Positions 26,136 to 34,879 are shown, counted from the first letter of the stretch. The stretch: 64,000 bases of DNA from PMG-095 sp037200885 (GCA_037200885.1 JBBCIN010000001.1:3407621-3471620), one strand, 5' to 3'. The notes: generated from the letters alone by a model not told the origin. Made by a program: numbers and translations.

Positions 26136-26621
26136 TCACGGGGCTTCGAACGCGGCGTCCACGTCGCAGCGCAGACTCACGGTCATCGTGCTCGTGGGAT
26201 CGCCCTTGCGGCGCAAATTCAAGGTTTGCAATGTGCCGCGCTTCCACTTTTTGCCGGGCACTTTGCCTGCCTTCGGTTTGGTTCGGAAGTCACAGCGCTG
26301 CTCGAGAAACACTTCGGCATCGGCGGCCGCGCAGGTGAGCTCCACCTTCTCGAATTCGGAATCGACGTCGGAGCCCCGGCTAGTCGACGAGTAGGTGCAG
26401 GTCCATGGCCCGGTATCTTTTACGAACCCACCCAGCGTGGCGGGAGTGATGGTGTTGAGCCAAGGGGCGCCATTTTTTTCGCCCGTGGCCATCAACACCC
26501 AGTACGTCGGCGCGCTCGCTGCACGAGCTTCAGGTGCGGATGCGGTTGGTGCGGTCGTCTCTGCATTTGCGGCTGTGACTAAGAGGAACACAGCGCAACC
26601 CAGCAAGCGATTCCAGAGCAT
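26136..26621 (-). CDS. Hypothetical secreted protein
   Basis: A 161-residue protein with a cleavable signal peptide (MLWNRLLGCAVFLLVTAANA). The mature part has four cysteines and a beta-rich pattern (YWVLMATGEKNG, then CDFRTKPKAGKVPGKKWKRG, MTVSLRCDVDAAFE). I do not recognise the family. It is monocistronic and convergent with the AraC gene. Confidence 0.65.
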   Translation of the reverse strand: MLWNRLLGCAVFLLVTAANAETTAPTASAPEARAASAPTYWVLMATGEKNGAPWLNTITPATLGGFVKDTGPWTCTYSSTSRGSDVDSEFEKVELTCAAADAEVFLEQRCDFRTKPKAGKVPGKKWKRGTLQTLNLRRKGDPTSTMTVSLRCDVDAAFEAP

Positions 26622-27179
26622 CCCATCAGCCTATGAGCGAAGCGGCAGTTGCGCCAGTGCCCGTGTAACTCTGCGATCCCCAAAGTAATCCCCGAGCAGT
26701 CTTCAACGAGCTTCGGTTTTTTCGTCAGCCGGTGCAGCGATGACACGCCCCTCTACAGAGCGACGCTCGGAACCGGCCGCGTCCAGGCGACATAGCTGGA
26801 CCGTCGCGTGATGCGCGCGGTCTACCTGAATCATGAGACGCTGCTCAGCGGAGTGGATAGGCTCACGGAGCGACCAGGTACCAACCGCGCGAAGCAGCGC
26901 GCAAGCGTTGCGCGACCTCACGTCGTCCGGCGCAACGACTGCGCCGTGAGGCCACGGCACGCGCGGGCAAAAGGCGCGATGAGGCTCGAAGGCGAAGGTG
27001 TCGCTCCGGAATGCGTAGAAACGCCATGGCCCGGACCTTGCTCTTCACCGCCCGGTGCAACTCGCAAGATCTCGTGAGAGGGAAGAGCTTCTGTCAATCC
27101 GGGAAAGTTCTGGCGAGTGCTCGAGCATGGCTAAAGCGACGCCGGATGGAACGGAGTCGCGTCTTCCGGTAGCAAACCC
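26622..27179. other. Intergenic, no gene recognised
   Basis: About 560 bp. Frames in both directions are open for 65-90 codons, as is usual at this GC content, but none shows a ribosome-binding site with family resemblance. An 18-codon ORF at 27127-27183 (MAKATPDGTESRLPVANP) ends over the TTG start of the transporter gene and could be a leader peptide. Confidence 0.4.
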
Positions 27180-29351
27180 TTGAGTCAGGACGCCGCATCC
27201 CCCGCCGCGCGTCGGGCAGCGGCTCTCACGTCCCTGGCGGCCGGAGTCGTGATCGCGCAACAGATCGGCGGCAAGGCTGTGCGCGACGCGCTGTTTCTTT
27301 CCAGCCATCCGGTGCGGGATCTGCCCAGGGTCGTGCTGGTCTCCGCGGCGGTGTCCCTCGTCGCGGTGCTGGCCATGACGCGGCTGCTATCCCGGATTGG
27401 GCCCGCGCGCATAATCCCGCTCGCGTTCGCGTTCAGCGCCGTGCTCTCCTTCGCCGAATGGGCGCTGCTCCCCAGCGCGCAGGGGGCAATAGCCACCCTA
27501 GTGTACCTGCACATCGCCGCGCTCGGGGGAGTGACGGTGAGCGGCTTCTGGTCGGTCGTCAACGAGCGCTTCGATCCTCATACCGCAAAGCAACTCATCG
27601 GTCGCATCAACGCCGGTGGTGCACTGGGAGGGCTGATGGGAGGGCTCCTGGTGCAACAATGCTCCGCCCGGCTCGAGCTCCGGACGATGTTGCTCGGGCT
27701 TGCTATCGCGAGCCTCGTCGGCGCGCTCTGCGTCTCGGCGGTCGGAGGAGCGACGCGCCGGCCGCTCGAGCAGGTTCTGGGACCGTTGGCGAGCCTACGC
27801 CTGCTGAAGGAGATGCCGTACCTGCGCCTCCTCGCTGCGCTGATCGCTCTGACCGGCGCGGCGGCCGCGCTCTGCGACTTCGCTTTCAAGGCGACGGTCG
27901 CCGCGCATCTGGCGCACGGCCAGGCGATGGCCGGTTTTTTTGCGCTGTTTTACGGCGTGGCGAGCCTTTCGACGTTGATCGTCCAGGCGGGGTTCGCCAA
28001 GCGCGCCCTCGCCAAGCTGGGCCTCGCCGGGACGATCGCGACCTTGCCCGGCGGATTCTTGCTCGTAGGGCTGGTCGGCGCGACCCTCACGAACCTCGTG
28101 ACGGTGGTCGTGTTACGTGGGGTCGAGCTGACGCTCTCACATTCGCTCTTCCGGTCAGCTTACGAGCTCTTCTATACGCCGCTCCGGCCGGAAAAGAAGC
28201 GGGCTACGAAGGCCATCATCGACGTCGCCTTCGATCGCGTTGGCGATGCCATGGCCAGCGCTGCGGTCATGGTCGTCCTACTGGTGCTTCCGGGACGCGC
28301 GGCCTCGATCGCGATCACGGTTGCCGTGGTCGCCTCCGCGCTCGCGCTGTGGGTCTCCTTTCGGCTTCAAGCTGGATACGTGGCGACGCTTGGCCAGGAG
28401 CTGGAGACGAAGGCGATTGTCTTGTCGCCGCAAGACGCCGTTGACGCCACGACGCGCAGCACGTTGGCCGGGTCATTGGCGGCGTTGGATCGCCAGACGC
28501 TCCTCGAAGGCATCGAGCGGCTGCGCCAAGCGCGGGCCTCATCGCCGTTGCCCCCCAGGCTGCCAGCAGGCCGCAAAGTCGTCGGCGAGCTGCCGAGCGA
28601 GATCGCTCCGCTGCTTGCACGCATTGGCGATCTGTTCTCGGACAGCGTCGAGCGGAGCCGACGAGCGCTCGCCCTGCCGCTCGATCCCAGGCTCGTGCCT
28701 TTCGTGCTCAGCCTAGTGGCCAAAACCGAGCTCCGGCGCGACGCACTCGGCGCGCTCCAGCGTGTCCACCGGCGCGCCGCGGGGCAGATCGCGGACGCGC
28801 TCCTCGACCATGGTACGCCCGCGATTGTCCGGTTCTACCTGCCTGAACTCCTGGCACTCGCTGGTGATCAGCGCGCAGCCGACGCCCTCGTCGATGGGCT
28901 TGGCGATGAGCGACTCGATGTGCGTACCCGCTGCGCCCGGGGCCTCGCGCAGATGCGCGAACAGACCCCTGACCTCTACCTCTCGCGCGCACGCCTCGTT
29001 GAGATGGCGGAGCGCGAGCTCGCGGGGTTGGCATTGGCTCGTGTACCCGGCGATCTGATCCTCACTCACGTCTTCGACGTGCTCGCGCTAGCATTCGAGG
29101 AAAAGGGGTTGTGTCTGGCCTGGCGGGCCCTGCGGAGTGGCGACGCGAGGCTCCACGGTACTGCGCTCGAGTACCTCGAGAACGTGCTACCAGGGACGCT
29201 ATGCGGCATTCTCTGGCCGTACCTCGACGATCACCGGGCCGAACGCGCGGCGCCTCGCGCGCGCGATCTGATCGACGCTGGGCTGCGTGCCTCGATGGGG
29301 TCCGGCTCCGCGGCACGTGCCAATGGAGGAGTCGTGAGTGGCTCACATTGA
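27180..29351 (+). CDS. Nucleotide (ATP/ADP) carrier-like membrane protein with HEAT-like tail
   Basis: A 723-residue protein. Residues 1-410 hold about 11-12 transmembrane helices of the Npt/Tlc nucleotide-transporter type (GGKAVRDALFLS, then RINAGGALGGLMGGLLVQQC, YELFYTPLRPEKKRATKAII, the last being a family hallmark). Residues 420-723 are a soluble helical region resembling HEAT repeats (ADALLDHGTPAIVRFYLPEL, then LGDERLDVRTRCARGLAQMR). In free-living bacteria the role of such proteins is unknown. The start is a TTG at 27180 with weak support. The second carrier gene overlaps its end by 14 bp. Confidence 0.8.
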   Translation: MSQDAASPAARRAAALTSLAAGVVIAQQIGGKAVRDALFLSSHPVRDLPRVVLVSAAVSLVAVLAMTRLLSRIGPARIIPLAFAFSAVLSFAEWALLPSAQGAIATLVYLHIAALGGVTVSGFWSVVNERFDPHTAKQLIGRINAGGALGGLMGGLLVQQCSARLELRTMLLGLAIASLVGALCVSAVGGATRRPLEQVLGPLASLRLLKEMPYLRLLAALIALTGAAAALCDFAFKATVAAHLAHGQAMAGFFALFYGVASLSTLIVQAGFAKRALAKLGLAGTIATLPGGFLLVGLVGATLTNLVTVVVLRGVELTLSHSLFRSAYELFYTPLRPEKKRATKAIIDVAFDRVGDAMASAAVMVVLLVLPGRAASIAITVAVVASALALWVSFRLQAGYVATLGQELETKAIVLSPQDAVDATTRSTLAGSLAALDRQTLLEGIERLRQARASSPLPPRLPAGRKVVGELPSEIAPLLARIGDLFSDSVERSRRALALPLDPRLVPFVLSLVAKTELRRDALGALQRVHRRAAGQIADALLDHGTPAIVRFYLPELLALAGDQRAADALVDGLGDERLDVRTRCARGLAQMREQTPDLYLSRARLVEMAERELAGLALARVPGDLILTHVFDVLALAFEEKGLCLAWRALRSGDARLHGTALEYLENVLPGTLCGILWPYLDDHRAERAAPRARDLIDAGLRASMGSGSAARANGGVVSGSH

Positions 29352-30966
29352 AGGCAGACCCGCGGCTCGATTGGCAGCCATGGCCGAGAAAGCTCCGGAA
29401 CAGGTCGAGGCTCCGCGTCCTCGCTTCCGTGAGCACCCGATGGAGTTTCTGCTCAGGGCGTTCGGCGATGTCCGGCCCGGCGAAACGACGACGGTCCTGC
29501 TTCTCACGCTCAACGTGTTCCTGGTGCTGACCGCTTACTACTTGCTGAAGGTCGCCCGTGAGCCTTTGATCCTGCTCGGCGTGGGTGGAGGCGCCGAGGT
29601 GAAGAGCTACGCGTCGGTCGGTCAGTCCATCGCGCTCGTGTTCGTCACGAGTGGCTACGCCTGGCTCAGCGCGCGCGTCCGGCGCCTCGCGCTCATCGCA
29701 TCGGTCAACGTGTTCTTCGCCGCGAACCTGGCCATTTTCGCGCTGCTCGGTTGGCAAGGCGTATCTCTCGGCGTGCCCTTTTACCTCTGGGTCGGGGTCT
29801 TCAACGTCACGACGATTGCCCAGTTTTGGAGCTTTGCCGCAGACCTCTATACCGAAGAGGAAGGAAAACGCCTCTTCCCCGTGATTGGGATCGGGACTTC
29901 AGTCGGCGCCGTTGCGGGCGCCGGCATCGCTGCGCGCCTGTTTCGCATCGGCCCGTTTGCTCTCATGCTGGTTGCCGCCGCCATCCTGCTCGCCGGCCTC
30001 GGTCTCACTTTCGTCGTGCACCGGCGCGAGACGGCGAAGCCCGTGCGATCGCAGGACAAGAAACGTGACGACCCGCTGGAGAAGGGCAGCGGCTTCGGCT
30101 TGATCCTGCGTGACCGCTACCTGCTCTTCTTTGCTGCCCTGGTACTCGTCCTGAACTTCAGCACCAAGACGGGCGACTACGTCCTCGACCGAATTCTTCT
30201 CGATTCGGCGCCGGAGAAAGCACGGGCGCTCGGCGTCAGCACATCCGCCTACGTCACGCAGTTCAAGGCCGGCTATTTCGAATGGGTCAACCTCACCGGC
30301 ATCGCACTGCAGCTGTTCGTCGTCTCGCGGGTGATCAAGTATGTCGGGATTCGCTGGAAGCTCGTCCTCATGCCAGCAGCGGCGCTGACTGGCTACAGCG
30401 CCGTCCTCGTCGCGCCGATGCTCGTGATCCTCGAAGCCGCGCGCGTCTCCGAGGCGAGCCTCGACTACTCGTTGTCGAATACCGTGCGGCAGGCGCTGTG
30501 GTTGGTCACTTCGCGGGACGCGAAATACAAGGCCAAACAGGTGATCGACACGTTCATCATGCGTGCCGGTGACGTCGTGTCGGCGGGCCTGGTTTGGTAT
30601 GGTCTTCAGCTCACTCCGCGGCACCTCGGCCGACCATCGAAACGGAGATCCTGCGAAGCGTATCGCGAAACTCGAGCTTCCCCTCGTCGACTGCAGCGAG
30701 CGGCTTACGAAGGTGCTTGGCCCACCACATGCGCGCGTCGTCTTCCGTCCACTTCGTCAGGTCGCATGCGAGGAGAGCTTGGCGAAACGCCTGCGCCGTC
30801 TGCGGGCGGTCCTGCGGACGCTTGGCAAGCCCGCTCAGCAGCAACCGCTCCAAGTCTTCGGGAACGGCGCGGCCGAGGCGGGCGGAAGGCCTCTCCGGTT
30901 CCTGGTCGAGGTGTGCTGCGCAAATCGCGATCATCGTTTGCTCTAGGAACACGGGGGTTCCAGTGA
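29338..30966 (+). CDS. Nucleotide (ATP/ADP) carrier-like protein, 3' end altered
   Basis: A 542-codon frame starting at a GTG at 29338, 7 nt after GGAGGA at 29325-29330; an ATG at 29380 is an alternative. Residues 40-425 are a Tlc/Npt-type carrier (FLVLTAYYLLKVAREPLILL, then SFAADLYTEEEGKRLFPVIG, KQVIDTFIMRAGDVVSAGLV). From 30612 onward the sequence is the exact antisense of the Ser/Thr kinase gene and becomes Arg/Pro/Ser-rich with no transmembrane helix. The normal C-terminus is therefore missing. Whether the chimeric tail is made and tolerated is unknown. Confidence 0.75.
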   Translation: MAHIEGRPAARLAAMAEKAPEQVEAPRPRFREHPMEFLLRAFGDVRPGETTTVLLLTLNVFLVLTAYYLLKVAREPLILLGVGGGAEVKSYASVGQSIALVFVTSGYAWLSARVRRLALIASVNVFFAANLAIFALLGWQGVSLGVPFYLWVGVFNVTTIAQFWSFAADLYTEEEGKRLFPVIGIGTSVGAVAGAGIAARLFRIGPFALMLVAAAILLAGLGLTFVVHRRETAKPVRSQDKKRDDPLEKGSGFGLILRDRYLLFFAALVLVLNFSTKTGDYVLDRILLDSAPEKARALGVSTSAYVTQFKAGYFEWVNLTGIALQLFVVSRVIKYVGIRWKLVLMPAAALTGYSAVLVAPMLVILEAARVSEASLDYSLSNTVRQALWLVTSRDAKYKAKQVIDTFIMRAGDVVSAGLVWYGLQLTPRHLGRPSKRRSCEAYRETRASPRRLQRAAYEGAWPTTCARRLPSTSSGRMRGELGETPAPSAGGPADAWQARSAATAPSLRERRGRGGRKASPVPGRGVLRKSRSSFALGTRGFQ

Positions 30967-32209
30967 GCAGGAAGTAGCCGACTGCGGCGACCCCATAGAT
31001 GTCGCTCTGTGGACCCACCTTCGCGGGCTCGGCGATCGCCTCTGGCGACATGTATTGGGGTGTGCCTATGAGCAGGGCGGGATTGGTGATGTTCGCGCCC
31101 TCCGCTGTCGCCGCAGCGTCTTTGACGAGACCGAAGTCGAGGACCTTGACCAGGTCCCACGCGCTCGTATGCCCCATGACCATGATGTTGGCGGGCTTGA
31201 TGTCCCGGTGGATGAGACGTGCCTCGTGGGCTTCGTCCAGCGACGCGCAGACTTGAGCAAGCAGGTGCACCGTGCGCCCGGGAGCCAATGGACCTTCGTC
31301 CTCGACCAGCCGCTCCACCGTAAGTCCGTCGAGATACTCCATGGCGTAGTAGAAGACGCCGTCCGGCGTGCGCCCGTAGTCGTAGATTGCAACGGTGTTG
31401 GGATGCCTGAGTCGCGCCGTCTGAACGACCTCACGCTCGAAACGCTGGACACTCAGCTCGTCGACAAGCCCGGGCGAAAGAAGCTTGAGCGCCGTTTCGC
31501 GCCGAAGCATGGCGTGGGTCGCGCGAAAGACGATGCCCATACCACCCTCGCCGATTTTGCTTTCGATGACGTACTGCCCGAGCTTGCGCGCCGCGCGAAC
31601 CTCGCGCCTCAAGCCATAGATTACACGCGAAGCAACCACGGAGATGGCTGCCAGCGATCCGAGCCACAGGATGAGACTGGCGAACTGGTATCCCATCGGC
31701 CAGTCGTCTGGTGCGTGTTGACGCACCGGCCAGGTCGCGTGAGAGGAAGCGAAGAAGCTGGCGATCGCGGCGGCAACCGCCAGACCGCCGAGGAGCGAGG
31801 TTCGCCCGGTCGGGCTCGGCACCACGATGGCGCGCAAGATGAGAGCGATGCCGGTCGTGAGGACGAGGTTGAAAACGGCCACCGAGCGGACGGGAAAGAG
31901 AGCGGCCTGCAGGTCGAGAAGCACGCACAGCACGAGGCACGCAACGATGTCGACGATCTCGAGGACGCGCAGGCTCCGCACGCCTCGCCGGGCGTAGAGC
32001 CAGGCGGCGGCGAGCACCAGCGTGGCTACGAGGTGGAAGAGGCGGGACGGTGAGCGGAGCTCCGCGATGATCGAGGCCCCAAAGACGCCGCGGATCGTGA
32101 CCACGGTGACCAGAAACGCGCCACTCAAAATCAGACCCACCTGAAACATCAGGGCAAGGCGCTTCTGGAAAAAGCGCCGCCCTTCTTCAGAGCGATCTAT
32201 CGATGGCAC
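30611..32209 (-). CDS. Membrane-anchored Ser/Thr protein kinase
   Basis: A 532-residue protein. The N-terminal 200 residues contain about six hydrophobic helices. The kinase domain runs from about residue 212 to 480: glycine loop GEGGMGIVF (220-228), Lys242 in TALKLLSP, HRDIKPAN (334-341), DFG (358-360), then GTPQYMSPEA and an APE-like region. All catalytic residues are present, so an active Hanks-type kinase is expected, with the kinase domain after the membrane part, unlike the common order. The last 356 bp overlap the carrier gene's altered 3' end on the other strand. Confidence 0.93.
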   Translation of the reverse strand: MPSIDRSEEGRRFFQKRLALMFQVGLILSGAFLVTVVTIRGVFGASIIAELRSPSRLFHLVATLVLAAAWLYARRGVRSLRVLEIVDIVACLVLCVLLDLQAALFPVRSVAVFNLVLTTGIALILRAIVVPSPTGRTSLLGGLAVAAAIASFFASSHATWPVRQHAPDDWPMGYQFASLILWLGSLAAISVVASRVIYGLRREVRAARKLGQYVIESKIGEGGMGIVFRATHAMLRRETALKLLSPGLVDELSVQRFEREVVQTARLRHPNTVAIYDYGRTPDGVFYYAMEYLDGLTVERLVEDEGPLAPGRTVHLLAQVCASLDEAHEARLIHRDIKPANIMVMGHTSAWDLVKVLDFGLVKDAAATAEGANITNPALLIGTPQYMSPEAIAEPAKVGPQSDIYGVAAVGYFLLTGTPVFLEQTMIAICAAHLDQEPERPSARLGRAVPEDLERLLLSGLAKRPQDRPQTAQAFRQALLACDLTKWTEDDARMWWAKHLRKPLAAVDEGKLEFRDTLRRISVSMVGRGAAE

Positions 32210-32282
32210 GGCACGGGACTCTACATTTCTTGTGACAAGACCAAAAGCGCTATTGCACGTCGGAGCGATCGGTTCGCCCGTC

Positions 32283-32434
32283 GCTCTATCCAGCTCAGGT
32301 GCTGCTCCTTGCGTGTAGCGTCATTGAGCGGCCGCGTCTTGCCGAACTGCTATGCTTCCTCCCGAGGCTCCGGCAACCCGAACATCGTAACTGGTCGCGT
32401 GTCGGCTCGGACTCGTTGTTGGTTCGACTCATGC
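32283..32434 (+). repeat. Degraded tRNA-repeat-hairpin module
   Basis: CGCTCTATCCAGCTCAGGTG at 32281-32300, followed by TGCTCCTTGCG and AGCGTCATTGAGCG, matches the D-arm end and flank of the tRNA-Arg-derived copies at 34.4 and 45.3 kb. The ~90-bp GC-rich element is deleted, and the flank CGTCTTGCCGAACTGCT follows directly. At 32409-32434 a left hairpin arm (CTCGTTGTTGGTTCGACTC) remains, but no DUF559 ORF. Confidence 0.65.
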
Positions 32435-32694
32435 GACAGGATGACTCCCACGCTCGACTCGATCGTTGGTGTGGCCGCGCGCCCCGACGCGCCGGCAAAG
32501 CCCAACGCGAGGCTACGTCGCACGATGAAGCGGCCATTGCCTTGGAAAGTGCTCGCACCAGGGACACCGGCAAGTATCGGCCAAGTCGTACAGATCCAGG
32601 CACCTTGAGCCACGGTCACTCAATACTTTCGCAAAGACGGAAGCATTGCCTGGGGCAATGTCTCGGCCATCGTCATTCAACGGAGCTAGGCGCG

Positions 32695-32713
32695 TTTTGT
32701 CCAGCTCTTGTCC
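32695..32713 (-). repeat. Integrase-tail-like 19-nt motif
   Basis: The minus strand reads GGACAAGAGCTGGACAAAA (translating GQELDK), a copy of the motif found five times in the window. This copy has no tRNA fragment next to it. Confidence 0.4.
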
Positions 32714-32797
32714 GGTCTTCACAGTTACACGCTGACACACGCGCGTCGCTGATACGCCTGAGCACTCATCGCACTTCCCGCCGAACCTGGCTCTGTG

Positions 32798-32809
32798 CTA
32801 CCATGGTAG
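32798..32809. promoter_or_regulatory. Palindromic operator of the first toxin-antitoxin pair
   Basis: CTACCATGGTAG is a perfect 12-bp palindrome ending 4 nt before the antitoxin ATG at 32814. Antitoxins of the ribbon-helix-helix type bind such sites to repress their own operon, so this is a likely autoregulatory operator (inference). Confidence 0.55.
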
Positions 32810-32813
32810 TATC

Positions 32814-33101
32814 ATGAAGAGGCGCCTAGGCGTCACCGAGAAGATCAGCATCTCGCTGAGCCGAAGCGATCTGGCTTCGCTGAAAAAACGTGCCAAACGG
32901 CTTTACGCTGGCAACGTGTCAGCTGTTATTTCTGAGCTTGCCGCCGACGCGGCATTGCTCGAAGGGATGCACGAGTTGGTCAACTGGTTGGGAGGGCCAT
33001 CTCTGACGGATCACGAACGTAAGGCAATCGACGGCGAATGGTCGGGCCAGCCTCGTACTCCAAAGCGCACGCGCAAGAGCAAAAGCAAGAAGGCCGCGTG
33101 A
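32814..33101 (+). CDS. Antitoxin of a PIN-toxin pair
   Basis: A 95-residue protein. The N-terminal part EKISISLSRSDLASLKKRAK resembles a ribbon-helix-helix DNA-binding strand and helix. The C-terminal tail (PRTPKRTRKSKSKKAA) is basic and probably disordered. The start codon lies just after a 12-bp palindrome. Its stop overlaps the toxin GTG (GTGA), so the two proteins are made together. It is expected to repress the operon and neutralise the toxin. The family name is uncertain. Confidence 0.72.
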   Translation: MKRRLGVTEKISISLSRSDLASLKKRAKRLYAGNVSAVISELAADAALLEGMHELVNWLGGPSLTDHERKAIDGEWSGQPRTPKRTRKSKSKKAA

Positions 33102-33478
33102 AGAACGGCATTACGCTCGACACAGGGGCGCTCATCGCACTCGAGCGCCGAGGGCAGCGTGCCCGAAAGATCCTGGAAAGGGCGACAGAGCAAAAGGTTC
33201 GCATCACGGTACCGGCAGCCGTCATCACCGAATGGTGGCGTAGTCGAAACGATGTCCGCGAGCGCATTCTTGCCGCGGTGCGGGTAGAGCCTCTTTCGGA
33301 GAGCCTTGCCGAGGTCGCCGGCGAAGCGCTCGCCGCTATCAAAGGCGCAACCTCAATCGACGCGATCGTCATGGCCTCCGCGGCTCAGCGCGGAGACGTC
33401 GTCTACACCACCGACGTTTCGGACCTCATTAAGCTTGCCGGTTATTTCCGGGCAGTGCGTGTGCTGAGCATCGGCTGA
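33098..33478 (+). CDS. PIN-domain toxin, VapC-like
   Basis: A 126-residue protein starting at the overlapping GTG at 33098 (VKNGITLDTGALIALERRGQ). PIN acidic residues are visible: Asp in TLDTGA, Glu in VITEWW, Asp in TSIDAIVMASAAQ and Asp in VYTTDVSDLIKL. PIN toxins cut RNA, often tRNA or rRNA, using Mg or Mn. It pairs with the upstream antitoxin. The DUF559-type repeats and tRNA scar that follow place it in the accessory island. Confidence 0.85.
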   Translation: MKNGITLDTGALIALERRGQRARKILERATEQKVRITVPAAVITEWWRSRNDVRERILAAVRVEPLSESLAEVAGEALAAIKGATSIDAIVMASAAQRGDVVYTTDVSDLIKLAGYFRAVRVLSIG

Positions 33479-33503
33479 CTGGCAGAGTCTCAAGCGAGAA
33501 TCA

Positions 33504-33615
33504 GCGCGACCAGTGGATTCGAACCACTGGTCAACAGCTCCGGAGGCCGTCGCTTTCCGCCAAGATTCATCGGTAAAAGCTCGATTTCGAGAGGTGCATT
33601 GTCCACTTCATGTCC
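33504..33615 (-). repeat. tRNA-Arg 3' fragment plus integrase-tail motif
   Basis: On the minus strand 33504-33554 is the anticodon-arm-to-3'-end part of a tRNA-Arg with CTCCGGA loop (anticodon CCG), with changes in the variable region and acceptor strand. After 42 bp, 33597-33615 carries GGACATGAAGTGGACAATG. The arrangement, recombinase tail next to a tRNA 3' end, is what remains at the edge of an integrated element. Confidence 0.55.
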
Positions 33616-33720
33616 AGCGCCGAGCATGACGCAACCGGGAAATGGGCTTGAAATCACGCTGCGACCTGCTGTCGCCGCAGTGCACTTGCTCCACGAGATG
33701 CGCATCGCTAGTATGGTCGT

Positions 33721-33924
33721 ATGCATACAGTTCGTATGACACTGAACGTGAACGAATCACTCTTGGCGGAGGTCCAGCAGGCGCACCCCGGGGTGACGAA
33801 GACAGCGCTCGTGGAAGAGGGTCTGCGTGCCTTGCTGGCGCGTGAGGCAGGGGCACGCCTTGCCGCGCTTGGTGGCAAGGCGCCGCGGGCGCGCGGGGCG
33901 AAGCGCTCGGCGTGGAGCAGATGA
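33721..33924 (+). CDS. VapB-type antitoxin
   Basis: A 67-residue protein (MHTVRMTLNVNESLLAEVQQ). The TLNVNESLLAEVQQAHPGVT, then TALVEEGLRALLAREA pattern is the usual VapB (DUF2191-like) ribbon-helix-helix antitoxin, with a basic tail. An in-frame ATG at 33736 is an alternative. Its TGA overlaps the toxin ATG by ATGA. Short symmetrical TATGCATA sequence around the start may be an operator. Confidence 0.82.
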   Translation: MHTVRMTLNVNESLLAEVQQAHPGVTKTALVEEGLRALLAREAGARLAALGGKAPRARGAKRSAWSR

Positions 33925-34283
33925 TCCTCGTCGATACGAACGCTTGGATAAACCATCTCCGTAAGCGGGATTCTCGACTGGTGTCGTTTCTATCCCAACA
34001 GCGGGTGCGCACGTGCGACATCGTCGTTGGCGAGTTACTGCTGGGCTCCGGCTTGCCCAAGACCTTCGCAAGCGATCTCGCTGCCCTTCCTCATCTGCCA
34101 AGCCCATCGGCGACTGACACGCGAGCGTTCATCAATCGGCATCGCAGCGCCTTTGCTGGCGCAGGCGTTGGCTGGGCTGACGCGCAGATTCTCGTCACGG
34201 CGGCGGCGGCGGGTGCTCGGATCCACACATCGGATCGCTACGTCCGCCGTGTTTGTACGGCGCTTGGAGTGGCTCTCGCATAG
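33921..34283 (+). CDS. VapC-type PIN ribonuclease toxin
   Basis: A 120-residue PIN protein (MILVDTNAWINHLRKRDSRL). The acidic residues are Asp in LVDTNAWI, Glu in VVGELLLGSG, Asp in GWADAQILVTA and Asp in HTSDRYVRRV, matching VapC of the VapBC class that cuts tRNA or rRNA. It starts within the antitoxin stop. It is the second of three toxin-antitoxin pairs in 2.5 kb. Confidence 0.9.
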   Translation: MILVDTNAWINHLRKRDSRLVSFLSQQRVRTCDIVVGELLLGSGLPKTFASDLAALPHLPSPSATDTRAFINRHRSAFAGAGVGWADAQILVTAAAAGARIHTSDRYVRRVCTALGVALA

Positions 34284-34389
34284 CTGACGAGCCTGAAGAA
34301 CTTTTCAACCCTCCCCACCATCAAGTGAGGAGAGCCCCCACCACCTCGTGAGAAGAGCCATCTCCGATCGCGAATCCAGCATAGTATCA

Positions 34390-34456
34390 GCGCGCCCCAG
34401 TGGATTCGAACCACTGACCTACAGCGAAGGAGGCCGTCGCTCTATCCAGCTGAGGT
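34390..34456 (-). pseudogene. tRNA-Arg (CCT) pseudogene
   Basis: The minus strand contains the D-arm, an anticodon arm with loop CTCCTTC (anticodon CCT), the T-arm (AGTGG-TTCGAAT-CCACT) and the 3' acceptor strand GGGGCGC. The 5' acceptor strand is missing: the bases in its place (GGAGCAG) do not pair, and the first D-stem pair is broken. It is a 3' fragment, about 65 nt, and should not give a functional tRNA. Confidence 0.7.
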
Positions 34457-34491
34457 GCTGCTCCTTGCGGTGTTGCGTCGTAGCGCGGCCG

Positions 34492-34579
34492 GTCGTGCTC
34501 GCGCCTTTGGCGCTGCGCGCGCCCGGGACCCTCAACGCCGGACGCGGCGCCAGAGCGCGCCGCGCGCGGCGGAGGGTCC
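34492..34579 (+). repeat. GC-rich structured repeat, copy 1
   Basis: Begins GGTCGTGCTCGCGCC and ends GGCGGAGGGTCC. GCGCC-TTT-GGCGC is a small hairpin, and GGGACCCTC pairs with GAGGGTCC across a CG-rich middle. Six copies of about 90 bp occur between 34.5 and 47.8 kb. It follows the tRNA pseudogene after about 35 bp and precedes a toxin-antitoxin pair. Confidence 0.8.
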
Positions 34580-34657
34580 TACGGCTGCCTCTTGCCGAAT
34601 TGCTGCTCCGTGGCGACCGTCGGAGGAGCGCTGGACAGGCCGTGCTATGCTTTCGGC

Positions 34658-34879
34658 GTGGCTGCTGTTCGAATTCACACTGTTCTCAGCGCGGCGACAC
34701 TTGAGCTGCCCGAGTTGGCGGCGCTCGTTGGGCATCGCGTCGAGCTCACGGTCCGAGAGGTCGCGGAGCGGACATGGCCGGAGGGGTGGTTCGACGCCAT
34801 CGAGGGGGCGATCGATGACCCGACGTTCGAGCGCGCGCCGCAACCGGAACTCGAGACGCGGGCGTTGCCCGAAACGTGA
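34658..34879 (+). CDS. Antitoxin of the third PIN-toxin pair
   Basis: A 73-residue protein read from the GTG at 34658 (VAAVRIHTVLSAATLELPEL). The pattern VxTxLxxxTLxLPEL followed by GHRVELTVREV is that of small VapB-like/AbrB-unlike antitoxins paired with VapC. The WPEGWFDAIEGAIDDPTFER tail is the likely toxin-binding part. An ATG at 34592 would add 22 residues lacking resemblance. The stop overlaps the toxin GTG. Confidence 0.75.
   Translation: MAAVRIHTVLSAATLELPELAALVGHRVELTVREVAERTWPEGWFDAIEGAIDDPTFERAPQPELETRALPET

Larger units (their letters stand above)
32210..32813. other. Intergenic with degraded repeat module
   Basis: About 600 bp containing a decayed copy of the island's repeat module (32283-32434) and an integrase-tail motif (32695-32713). 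I see no intact gene. Confidence 0.5.

Noticed and set aside
27458..28444. A long plus frame overlapping the first nucleotide-carrier gene
   Set aside because: Arg/Gly-rich and out of frame with clear membrane helices of the carrier; a shadow of high-GC DNA.
31055..32053. A 332-codon plus frame antisense to the Ser/Thr kinase
   Set aside because: It mirrors the kinase coding frame; the kinase motifs on the minus strand are complete.
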